Source: Paraburkholderia panacisoli (GTDB lineage: Bacteria > Pseudomonadota > Gammaproteobacteria > Burkholderiales > Burkholderiaceae). From it: DNA of 64,000 nt. Both the position numbers and the translations under genes were made by a program. Where the stretch lies: the NCBI RefSeq assembly GCF_008369935.1, contig NZ_VTUZ01000007.1, positions 279,153-343,152 on the forward strand, given 5' to 3'. Below, in pieces: positions 10,428 through 17,954 of the stretch (position 1 is the stretch's first letter; every line of letters starts with the position of its first letter). Below the pieces are notes generated by a model. That model saw nothing but the letters and a program-made list of their open reading frames with translations, searched no databases and was not told where the DNA came from.

Positions 10428-11627
10428 TCATCCCGCGTGGGAGATCAGTTCTGTGTACGACGAAGGAAAACGATCCGCTGCGCTATTGCTGTCGGGCGAG
10501 GTTGTTGCGGCAGCCGCGTCACCAGGATAACGGCGCAGCGGTCCACGAAACGCATTGAGCGGACCATGCAACGGCGCACCATGATTCACCGCAACGGGCT
10601 CCGGCACGTGACGCTTGGGCAACGGACGAGCCGGCTGCCTCGGCGCATACGACGCCGACTGCGCACGTGCGCTGTCGATGGATTCGCCCGCGACCTGCGT
10701 CAAGCGCTCGCGGTCGATCCACTGCCGCGCCCATTCGAGCGCGTATTGCTCGGCTGCGTGCGCATCGGTGAAGCGCGGGCCGACGAGGCCGGAACGCTCG
10801 ACGCGTTGGCCGTCCTTCATGATTTCCGCCCACGCCCGATACATCGCATTGGGCACCTGCTCGGCCACGACGTAGATCAGATAGCCGTGCGGGCCGGCGA
10901 TCTGCGTGCCGCGCGGCGCGAGACTCATCGACAGCGGCTTGCGTTGATCGTCCGGTGCTTGCGGGTGGCGTGCCGACGCGATCGCCGCATCGAGGCGCTC
11001 CATCGCCGCACCGACCGCGACCGCTTCGCTACTGCCGCAGACAGGCACGGCGGTGCGCATCGCGGGCCATGTGCCGGATGCAGCGGACGAAGAGGATGTG
11101 GCCGGCGCACGCGTGACCGGCGCCGCATCCGCGACACCGGACAACTGCCGCGTGATGTCGGCGATCGGATCGGCCGAGCGCCAGTGGCTCAGCGTGCTCG
11201 ACACGCCGGGCGCCTGCCACGACTCGGGACTTTTCCACGACACGCCACGCAGACCTTCGTCGCGCATGCCGGGTGCTTCCGCCGCAACCGGAGCGGGTTT
11301 GACCGCCGGTTTGGCCCCGACCGGCGGCGCCGGCTGCGGGATGTAGGCGAAGGTGCGCCCGGTTTGCGACAACAGCCGGACCATCTCGAGCAGCGTGCCG
11401 TTCAGTTGCCATTCTTCAAACCGCCGCCGGCACGTTGGCCCCGACGGATAGCGGCCCGGCAGCTTCGACCAGGGTTCGCCGGTTGTCAGAATCCACAACA
11501 CGGCATTGGCCACGATACGCGGTTCGGCGCGGGGCCGGCCGCGTCGATTCAGACGGACGGCCGGCTCGTCGGAGACAAGCGCGGCCAGCAGCGCCCACTC
11601 GTCATTGCTTAGCTCATCGAAAAACAT
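10428..11627 (-). CDS. Transposase-like (IS5/DUF4096) N-terminal domain protein with unrelated C-terminus
   Basis: 399-residue protein. Residues 1-90 match the helical N-terminal domain of IS5-type transposases: LSNDEWALLAALV, RRGRPRAEPRIVANAVLWIL, TGEPWSKLPGRYPSGPTCRRRFEEW. No DDE catalytic domain follows. Instead there is a Pro/Ala/Ser-rich linker (about 100-245) and a compact C-terminal region (about 245-330) with GPHGYLIYVVAEQVPNAMYR and YALEWARQWID, then a disordered tail. No terminal inverted repeats flank it. It therefore looks like a domesticated DNA-binding protein, perhaps a regulator of the adjacent polysaccharide genes (inference). Automated pipelines would probably call it a transposase. 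Confidence 0.8.
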   Translation of the reverse strand: MFFDELSNDEWALLAALVSDEPAVRLNRRGRPRAEPRIVANAVLWILTTGEPWSKLPGRYPSGPTCRRRFEEWQLNGTLLEMVRLLSQTGRTFAYIPQPAPPVGAKPAVKPAPVAAEAPGMRDEGLRGVSWKSPESWQAPGVSSTLSHWRSADPIADITRQLSGVADAAPVTRAPATSSSSAASGTWPAMRTAVPVCGSSEAVAVGAAMERLDAAIASARHPQAPDDQRKPLSMSLAPRGTQIAGPHGYLIYVVAEQVPNAMYRAWAEIMKDGQRVERSGLVGPRFTDAHAAEQYALEWARQWIDRERLTQVAGESIDSARAQSASYAPRQPARPLPKRHVPEPVAVNHGAPLHGPLNAFRGPLRRYPGDAAAATTSPDSNSAADRFPSSYTELISHAG

Positions 11628-12041
11628 TGGGTTTTCTCCACGCGGCTCGGCCTGGCCGCGGCTTTGGACCTGCCACGGATTCAGCGTTCACGATCCGTGT
11701 GCGGTCCTCGGTTGCACAAATATGTTTTGTACGTTCTGTTGACTGGTCAATACCGCCCCGGTGTAGTGCGGTTTGTCCCTATTGCGAAGCACAAAACGTG
11801 GTCTCACTCGTGCATGGGAGAATTTGTGCACGAAGCATACCATCCCAGGGTTTCCATGAATACGATTGAGACAAGTGTTACGGATAGAAACAATCTTGTC
11901 CTTTTCGCTGCGTCATTTCACGCATTGCCGTCACAGAACTCAGGAGCGGCTCGCGCGGTATGGCGCGTGATTGTTCGGCACTACGATACACGATCGCGCC
12001 GAATTGGATTTACGAACCGCTCGCCTGTTTGAGACGGTATT
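11628..12041. other. Non-coding stretch upstream of the DUF4096-type gene
   Basis: About 410 bp with no convincing coding frame. It is less GC-rich than the neighbouring genes. It carries two overlapping dyads (listed separately) about 160-205 bp upstream of the minus-strand start at 11627 and would contain that gene's promoter. Nothing else is recognised. Confidence 0.5.
11789..11833. promoter_or_regulatory. Interleaved inverted repeats, candidate operator
   Basis: GCACAAA (11789-11795) is inverted as TTTGTGC (11823-11829), and TCGTGCA (11808-11814) is inverted as TGCACGA (11827-11833). The right arms overlap, so only one pairing can form at a time. It could be an autoregulatory binding site of the transposase-domain protein. 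Confidence 0.35.
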
Positions 12042-12131
12042 TCAATGCATTTTGGCAGTTTGAAAGTCGTTCGGACGGCGCCCGAAGCAGCGCCGGAATA
12101 GCGCGCTGACATGATCGGGACCGCGCACAGA
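12042..12131 (-). pseudogene. Remnant of an AraC/XylS-family regulator (C-terminal end)
   Basis: On the minus strand the frame ending at the stop 12042-12044 reads GPDHVSALFRRCFGRRPNDF and then a few residues. This matches the second helix-turn-helix and C-terminal end of AraC-type activators (the family pattern is F-x-D-x-S-H-F-S-x-x-F-R-R-x-F-G-x-x-P-x-x-F). Upstream the frame degrades into unrelated sequence within 15-20 codons and the first HTH and sensor domain are absent. It therefore appears to be a decayed gene end rather than a functional regulator. Confidence 0.6.
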
Positions 12132-12211
12132 TAAAGCCACATACAGTGACTGCGCATGCGCGCTCCCGGGCGCTTCATGCGCTTCTCGACGCAACTGCGT
12201 TGAACCCGCTG

Positions 12212-12508
12212 TCAGCGCACCGGTTTCGCCGCGCGCTCGCCCACCACCGTCGTCCATTCACGCACGCGCCAGCGCGCCACGAGTCCGGCAAGTACATAGG
12301 GATCCGCTCTGGCAAAGGCTTCGGCGGCGGCGGGAGAATCGCTCTCGAATAGCAGCACGGCGCTGTCCGTGGGCTCGGTCAACGCGCCGGCGAGCAGCAA
12401 CTCGCCGCGCTCCGCCGCCGCCCACGCGAGTTTCAGATGCGCGTCGCGATACTCGGCGCGCCGTTCCAGATAGTCGGACACGAGGTCGTACATCAACAGA
12501 TAGTGCAT
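12212..12508 (-). CDS. YCII-related domain protein (YciI family)
   Basis: 98-residue small cytosolic protein of the YciI dimeric alpha/beta-barrel fold, beginning MHYLLMYDLVSDYLERR with the usual RxxxRxxHL spacing and FARADPYV near the middle. The His of RDAHL and the Asp of ADPYV are the residues generally regarded as the putative active site. ATG 12508 was chosen because an excellent AGGAGG lies 6 nt upstream, although the frame extends further. The substrate is unknown. The gene lies alone between the AraC remnant and an AT-rich spacer. Confidence 0.88.
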   Translation of the reverse strand: MHYLLMYDLVSDYLERRAEYRDAHLKLAWAAAERGELLLAGALTEPTDSAVLLFESDSPAAAEAFARADPYVLAGLVARWRVREWTTVVGERAAKPVR

Positions 12509-12958
12509 GGCGAGCCTCCTATGGCTAGCATCAGAGACGGGCAAAGAGAGACGGACATTTGCCTGCGTTGAAGTCAATATTACCACTCCAAACCATCGCG
12601 GAATTTTGTGCCGATTATTTATTCATTTTTACTCGAATCAATGCATCCGGCATTTCAATTTTTATTCGCCCATTCAAATAATGATCTATCCAATTCACAT
12701 TGAAATCTGGCAATTAATTGATCTGGATTGCATAACATTATTCGACACCACGGTCATTCGCCGGTTTCAAACGGACGGCCCCGGCTGTCACCCCGTCAAG
12801 TAGGGGAAAACGAGCGGCAGCGCCTGTCAACCGATTGGTGTTTCTGTCCGTTCTGGCAGACAGCATTTGCCATAATGGACGTGCACAGGGGCCCTGGATG
12901 CCGTTGACGCCCGCGCGCATGAACGACAAAAACGTTTTCACCACCGATGGAGTGTCAC
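12509..12958. other. AT-rich spacer upstream of the PsiF-type gene
   Basis: About 450 bp without a credible gene. The segment 12580-12760 is strikingly A/T-rich for this genome. Two CTGTCA hexamers at 12785-12790 and 12824-12829 vaguely recall half-sites of a Pho box, but the 4-nt spacing of a true box is absent. The region must contain the PsiF-gene promoter. Confidence 0.45.
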
Positions 12959-13252
12959 ATGAAAATCCAATCCGCAATCGCTACGCTGGTGCTCGGCGCT
13001 GTTCTCGTTTCGCCGGTGTTCGCAGAGAACAGCCAGCAGACAAAAATGGCCGATTGCAACAAGCAGGCCGGCGACAAGAAAGGCGATGACCGCAAGGCGT
13101 TCATGAAAACCTGCCTGTCCGCGAAGCCGGCCGCCGCGCCGATGACCCAGCAGGAGAAGATGAAGGTGTGCAACACGCAAGCCGCCGACAAGAAGGGCGA
13201 CGATCGCAAGGCGTTCATGAAGACCTGCCTGTCGTCCGCGCCCGCCAACTGA
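12959..13252 (+). CDS. psiF: PsiF repeat family protein, exported
   Basis: 97 residues with a Sec signal peptide (K3 start, hydrophobic core, cleavage after PVFA, about residue 22). Two PsiF repeats follow, each of form C-N-x-Q-A-x-D-K-K-G-D-D-R-K-A-F-M-K-T-C-L, separated by an Ala/Pro linker. Each repeat has two cysteines, likely disulfide-bonded in the periplasm. E. coli PsiF is phosphate-starvation inducible but its molecular role is unknown. GGAG lies 8-9 nt before the ATG. The two repeats are almost identical at the DNA level, suggesting recent duplication or gene conversion. Confidence 0.88.
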   Translation: MKIQSAIATLVLGAVLVSPVFAENSQQTKMADCNKQAGDKKGDDRKAFMKTCLSAKPAAAPMTQQEKMKVCNTQAADKKGDDRKAFMKTCLSSAPAN

Positions 13253-13524
13253 ACGCAAGCCAGCCCTGCTCTGCTGACGCGTCGTGCTACGAACACGGCG
13301 CCTGAGCGCTGATTGTTCGAACAGGGCCGCGCGGTTTTCCGGCGTGGCCCCTCCCCGCCTGCTTCGTCTTCCGCTTCACCGTCCCCCTCTCGCCCTGCGC
13401 AGTCCGCCCGCCGGAGCGCGCCGTTTTCTTCTATGATGGCTGCGGAGACGGCCCACCCCCTATACAACATTAGACGGGCCGCCATCTTGTCGTTGGTGCT
13501 ACTGAGCATCGATTGGAGGCAAGG

Positions 13525-13974
13525 ATGGTATCGAAGCATAAAAACCGCTGGTTGAGGCGGTGGCTGGTCGTCATCGTATTCTGGGCCGTGCCCGTGGCGA
13601 TCGTTGCGGTCAACGAGATCCGCGAGGAAATGGCGTACAACGACGTCGACCTCGACCGCGCGTTGACCACCTGGAATTTCACCGACGCACAACGCGCCGC
13701 CGGCGCGCCCGCGCGCTGCCACGGCAAGCCCGACGAGGCGCAAGCCGCCGGCTGCCCCGCCGACGTGCTGGCCGCCAATGCGCCGCGCCAGCAGGACGCG
13801 CGCAATGAATACAGCGTGCGCCGCTCCACCTTGATGGCTTATCTGTGGCACGCGTTCGTCGGCTATTGGGTCGTGCCGGCGGTCGTGCTGTTTCTGCTCG
13901 GCGTGCTGATCGGCATGGTGCGCCGCGCGCTGCGGCGCCCGCCGCCGGTGAAGAGCCCGGCGAATCATGGATGA
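13525..13974 (+). CDS. Two-transmembrane hypothetical protein
   Basis: 149 residues. A basic N-terminus (KHKNRWLRR) leads into a membrane helix at about residues 12-30. A soluble, probably periplasmic middle of about 75 residues contains two cysteines (in ARCHG and AAGCPA). A second helix runs at about 112-133 with an arginine-rich cytosolic end (RRALRRPPP). The RBS GGAGGCAAGG fixes the start at 13525. No family is recognised. Two periplasmic cysteines suggest a disulfide. Confidence 0.75.
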   Translation: MVSKHKNRWLRRWLVVIVFWAVPVAIVAVNEIREEMAYNDVDLDRALTTWNFTDAQRAAGAPARCHGKPDEAQAAGCPADVLAANAPRQQDARNEYSVRRSTLMAYLWHAFVGYWVVPAVVLFLLGVLIGMVRRALRRPPPVKSPANHG

Positions 13975-14419
13975 GGCAACGCGCGGCCGTCACGCCAGGC
14001 CGTCGCGAAGCGCGGCGACGCAATCGAACCCATGCTGCGCGCCTCGATTCGCAGTCGACAACACGCCGGACTGCTGCATCCGGGCAACACTTTCAGTTTG
14101 ATTTCGACACTGCGCAGTGACGCTAAAAATCGGTAAAAACGCGACTTTCGCACGCCCCCAGGCCCGCGAGCGTCAGGCAGCTTCGCTTGAAGCAGAAATC
14201 CGCAGCCCCCTAACAAACACGCGGCGCGCGCCGCTCCCGCCGTTGCGCCGAGCCGGTCAAATTTACAGCACGACGCCTTACGATTAGCCGCAAAGCCCCG
14301 CCGCACAAGGCTTTTCGCGAAACGGCGACGGCGCTTTTTGCACTTGCGTGTGATATAACTCAAAGGCACCCCGGCGATATCGCCTCAGGTTGCGCCCCGG
14401 AACCATACGGAGAAAAACG
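13975..14419. other. Non-coding stretch between membrane-protein and SYLF genes
   Basis: About 445 bp with no convincing gene. The last about 80 bp upstream of the SYLF gene are AT-richer, and a TATAAC at 14354-14359 could be a -10 element, although I find no matching -35 hexamer. No repeats or hairpins stand out. Confidence 0.4.
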
Positions 14420-15013
14420 ATGCAAAGACGAAACTTCATGTTGAAGACGACCGCTGCGCTCGCTTTCGGAGGCCTTGCACTCGCGGGCTGCACAACCACC
14501 TCGCCCAGCAGCAGCAACCCGACGCCTGCCACTAATGCATCCAAGCGCCAGTCGATCGACGCCGCCGTCGACGGCACGTTGTCGCGGCTTTTTACGACCG
14601 TGCCGGGTTCGCGTGAGCTGGTCTCGAAGGCGCGCGGTGTACTCGTGTTCCCGTCGGTTATACAAGCGGGCCTCGTTGTCGGCGGCCAGTACGGCGAAGG
14701 CGCGCTGCGCGTCGGCGGCGCATCGGTCGGCTACTACAGCACGGCTTCAGGCTCGGTCGGACTGCAGGCGGGCGCGCAGTCGAAGGCCATTATCTTCCTG
14801 TTCATGACGCAGGACTCGCTGGACAAATTCCGCAACGCCGATGGTTGGTCGGTCGGCGGCGACGCGTCCGTGGCGCTCGTGAAGGTCGGCGCGAACGGCA
14901 TAATCGACACAACCACCGCCACCGCACCGGTCCAGGTGTTCGTGCTGACCAACTCCGGCCTGATGGGTGACCTGTCGCTGCAAGGCACCAAGGTCTCGCG
15001 GCTGAAGATCTAA
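14420..15013 (+). CDS. SYLF/YSC84-domain lipoprotein
   Basis: 197-residue lipoprotein. The signal sequence starts MQRRNFMLKTTAALAFGG and ends in a lipobox L-A-G-C (Cys at about residue 24). A Ser/Asn/Pro linker leads to a lipid-binding SYLF (DUF500/Ysc84) domain with GVLVFPSVIQAGLVVGGQYGEG, then SVGLQAGAQSKAIIFLFM. Bacterial members are periplasmic or outer-membrane proteins; phospholipid binding is known for the eukaryotic domain and inferred here. GGAG lies 9-10 nt before the ATG. It is monocistronic, closed by the hairpin at 15309-15337. Confidence 0.9.
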   Translation: MQRRNFMLKTTAALAFGGLALAGCTTTSPSSSNPTPATNASKRQSIDAAVDGTLSRLFTTVPGSRELVSKARGVLVFPSVIQAGLVVGGQYGEGALRVGGASVGYYSTASGSVGLQAGAQSKAIIFLFMTQDSLDKFRNADGWSVGGDASVALVKVGANGIIDTTTATAPVQVFVLTNSGLMGDLSLQGTKVSRLKI

Positions 15014-15414
15014 GCGGCTCATCCGCTTGTCTGGAGCGCGGGGTGTACGTCTGATCCGCCCGGTTCCGTGAGCCGCGGTGGCCGGGTCAGACGCAAGCCT
15101 GCGCAGGTTGTGGTTGTTTCATCGGAATTTGCATCCGCGGTTGCATCGTGGCGGGCGCCGCTGAGAACGGCCTTGTTCGAACTGCCGGTCGCGCCGTGCT
15201 GCCAGTCACCCTTCGCTGCATTTACCGCCCTTCACCACTCCCTACAGCTTTGCCGCCGCAATCGGGCGGTAGCGCAATCCATCCGTCCAGCGTGAAGCGA
15301 CCATAAAAAACGGCGGTGCGCATCGCACACCGCCGTTCTTTTTCACCATGCCGCGCCGTCCAACTCGCTACCTGCTTCAGCGCCTGAACGGGCAACGCCG
15401 ACTGAAACGCACCC
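15014..15414. other. Intergenic stretch with a terminator, between convergent genes
   Basis: Between the convergent SYLF lipoprotein and glycosyltransferase genes. It contains the bidirectional terminator at 15309-15337 and an imperfect dyad CGTCTGATCC (15048-15057) / GGGTCAGACG (15084-15093). Nothing coding is recognised. Confidence 0.5.
15309..15337. terminator. Bidirectional rho-independent terminator
   Basis: Ten-bp stem AACGGCGGTG/CACCGCCGTT around a 9-nt loop, preceded by AAAAAA and followed by TTCTTTTTC. It can therefore end both the SYLF gene (plus) and the glycosyltransferase gene (minus). Confidence 0.88.
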
Positions 15415-16485
15415 TCAACTCCCCGCCGACGTATCAATCACCTTGAAGCGCGACCGCTTCTGCGCCCGGATCACCGACTGATACACGTCCACGTACTGCT
15501 GCGCCATCCGATGCGACGTGAAGCGCTCCTCGAAGCGCTGCCGCACGCCCGCGCGCGGCATCTTGTGCAGACGGTTGACCGCCGCCACCGCGCCGATCTC
15601 GTCCTCGACGATGAACCCGGTCAAGCCGTCTTCCAGCACCTCCGGCACCGAGCCGCGATTGAACGCGATCACCGGCGTGCCGCACGCCATCGCCTCGATC
15701 ATCACCAGACCGAACGGCTCCGGCCAGTCGATCGGGAACAGCAAGGCGTGCGCGCCCGACAGGAATTCGGCTTTCTGGTTATCCGCGATCTCGCCGATGA
15801 ACTCGACGTGCGGCAAGTCCAGCAACGGCCGGATGTCGCGCTCGAAATACTCGCGGTCGGCGGCGTCCACTTTCGCGGCGATGCGAATCTGCATGCCGCA
15901 CCGTCCGGCGATCCGGATCGCCGTGTCGACGCGCTTTTCCGGCGAGATGCGGCCGAGAAACGCGAGGTACTTCTGCTCGACCGGTTGCGGCGTGTACAGC
16001 TGCTCGGGCAAACCGTGATAGACGGTGGCGAGCCAGCGCGCCTGGGGCAGCGGATGACGTTGCGCGTTCGAGATCGAGATCACCGGCGCCGTGTTGAAGG
16101 TATCGAATACCGGCTGCTGCTCGGGCAGATCGAGACGCCCGTGCATCGTCGTGACGAACGGCGTCTCCTGGCGCTTGAAGACCGAGAAAGAATAGTAGTC
16201 GAGGTGAAAATGCAGCACGTCGAACTCTTCGGCCTGGCGGCGCACCAGTTCCATCAGCAGCATATGCGGCGCAATGCGGTCGCGAATGCCCGGATCCAGA
16301 CGCAGCGCGCGTGGCCAGACCGGTTCGAGCTTCGCGCTGGTGACGGAGTCGCCGCTTGCGAACAGCGTCACGTCATGGCCAAGTTCGACCAGCGCTTCGG
16401 TGATATACGACACGACGCGCTCCGTGCCGCCATACAGCTTGGGCGGCACCGATTCGGTCAAGGGGGCGATCTGCGCAATCTTCAT
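15415..16485 (-). CDS. Glycosyltransferase family 4 (GT-B)
   Basis: 356-residue GT-B enzyme. The N-terminal acceptor domain begins KIAQIAPLTESVPPKLYGGTERV (G19-G20 loop) and has the LFASGDS segment. The C-terminal donor domain has FLGRISPEKRVDTAIRIA and the nucleotide-sugar signature EPFGLVMIEAMACGTPVIAF with the E-x7-E arrangement. The start at 16485 follows GGAGACACACAAT. It lies downstream of, and in the same direction as, otsA and the ATPase gene but 238 bp away. The acceptor is unknown; proximity to otsA could hint at osmotic or stress glycoside synthesis, which is weak inference. Confidence 0.92.
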   Translation of the reverse strand: MKIAQIAPLTESVPPKLYGGTERVVSYITEALVELGHDVTLFASGDSVTSAKLEPVWPRALRLDPGIRDRIAPHMLLMELVRRQAEEFDVLHFHLDYYSFSVFKRQETPFVTTMHGRLDLPEQQPVFDTFNTAPVISISNAQRHPLPQARWLATVYHGLPEQLYTPQPVEQKYLAFLGRISPEKRVDTAIRIAGRCGMQIRIAAKVDAADREYFERDIRPLLDLPHVEFIGEIADNQKAEFLSGAHALLFPIDWPEPFGLVMIEAMACGTPVIAFNRGSVPEVLEDGLTGFIVEDEIGAVAAVNRLHKMPRAGVRQRFEERFTSHRMAQQYVDVYQSVIRAQKRSRFKVIDTSAGS

Positions 16486-16723
16486 ATTGTGTGTCTCCAT
16501 GCTCCATGAACTGATGGCGCGCGCCTCGTGACGGTGCGCATCAGCGACGCCGAGTATGACAGCGCCGTTACCTCCAATCAATGCCGGCGGTGTAGCACGA
16601 TCGCGTGCACCACCGGCATCGGAGCATTATTCCCTGGTATCCGGCAAAAAACCCCCTAGTCTTTCATTTGCTTTGCGCTGTTACAGTCGACTTACATCCG
16701 CGGACGCGCCGCTCGTGCCGGAA

Positions 16724-17887
16724 TTACCGCGGCGGCCACTTCCACGCAGGCAGTTCGCGCTCGTCGGCATCGGCGATCCGCGTGGCGCCGAAGTGCTTCT
16801 CCAGCACGATCGACTGGCTCGCCTCCTCCCTTTCGAGCGCCGCGATCAGCCGCGCCGCGTGCGACACCACCAGCACCTGCGAATGCGCGGACGCCCGCGC
16901 GATCAGCCGTGCGAGCGCCGGCAGCAGGTCCGGGTGCAGACTCGTCTCCGGTTCGTTCAGTACCAGCAGCGCGGGCGGACGCGGTGTCAGCAAGGCGGCG
17001 ACCAGCAGCAGATAGCGCAAGGTGCCGTCCGACAGTTCCGCGCCCTTCAGCGGCCGCAGCAGGCCGTGCTGGCGCATCTCGACTTCGAAACGGCCGTCGT
17101 GGGTCGTGACGTCCAGTCGCGAGCCGGGAAACGCGTCGTCGAGCGCGGCGTCGAGTCCGGCCGGGTCGCCGATCTCACGGATGGTTTGCAAGGCCGCGGC
17201 GAGATCCGCGCCGTCGTTGGACAGCACCGGCGTATGCGTGCCGATCTGCGGCAGACGCGCGGCCGCGTCGGCGTCGGTGCGGAAATGGTCGTAGAAGCGC
17301 CACGAACGGATCTGTTCGCGCACCGTGATCATTTCGGGCGCGCTGCGCGGGTCGGAGAACTCCGTCATCATGCTGTCGAAGCTCGCGACCGGTTGCGGCA
17401 CGGTCTGCCAGTCGCCGTTTTCGTCACGCGTGCGCAAGGCGACGCCGTGACGGTCGACCAGCAAGGCCGAAGGCCGCAGCACCGGCCCGCTCCAGATGCA
17501 CTCGCGCTTGATCACCGGGTCGAGCGTGAATTTGCTCGGCATCGGCGGCGGCAAACCCAGGTCGATCGCATAGCCGAATTCGTCGCCGGAAAAGCCGAGC
17601 CTGAGGCTGACCGGGTCTTTGCGGCGCGTGCCCTCGACCGGCGCGTCACCCGCCAGCATCGCGCGCGAAAAGCGCTCGGGACCGGCCCAAAGCGTCGACG
17701 GCAAGCCGCCTTCGCGCGCGAGCGACGTGATCACGCCGCCGCGCGCCGTTTCCGCCAGCAGGCGCAGCGAGCGATACACGCTCGACTTGCCGCTGCCGTT
17801 CGCGCCGGTGATCACGTTCAGTCGCCCGAGCGGCACGATCAACTCGCGCAGCGACCGGTATCCGGCGACCGCCAACGTGGTCAGCAT
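16724..17887 (-). CDS. RecF/OLD-like AAA (AAA_21) ATPase without TOPRIM domain
   Basis: 387-residue cytosolic P-loop ATPase. It begins with the structural strand TLAVAGYRSLRELIVPLG and Walker A GANGSGKSS (about residues 28-36). The ABC-like signature is ELSDGTLRYLLLVAALL, Walker B is ALLVLNEPETSLHPDLLP, and an H-loop is LVVSHAARL. It resembles the ATPase half of OLD-family proteins but stops after the ATPase fold, with no TOPRIM nuclease. It begins 67 bp after otsA in the same direction, so probably co-transcribed. Its role is unknown; repair or defence roles are known for relatives. Confidence 0.85.
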   Translation of the reverse strand: MLTTLAVAGYRSLRELIVPLGRLNVITGANGSGKSSVYRSLRLLAETARGGVITSLAREGGLPSTLWAGPERFSRAMLAGDAPVEGTRRKDPVSLRLGFSGDEFGYAIDLGLPPPMPSKFTLDPVIKRECIWSGPVLRPSALLVDRHGVALRTRDENGDWQTVPQPVASFDSMMTEFSDPRSAPEMITVREQIRSWRFYDHFRTDADAAARLPQIGTHTPVLSNDGADLAAALQTIREIGDPAGLDAALDDAFPGSRLDVTTHDGRFEVEMRQHGLLRPLKGAELSDGTLRYLLLVAALLTPRPPALLVLNEPETSLHPDLLPALARLIARASAHSQVLVVSHAARLIAALEREEASQSIVLEKHFGATRIADADERELPAWKWPPR

Positions 17888-17954
17888 GCGGCCGCCGATC
17901 GTTCGAACGCGAGCGGCGGCACGCCCAATACCCGTACCGCATGCACGCGTTGCA

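Noticed and set aside
12785..12829. Pho box upstream of the PsiF-type gene
   Set aside because: Two CTGTCA hexamers are 39 bp apart start to start, not the 11-bp period of a real Pho box.
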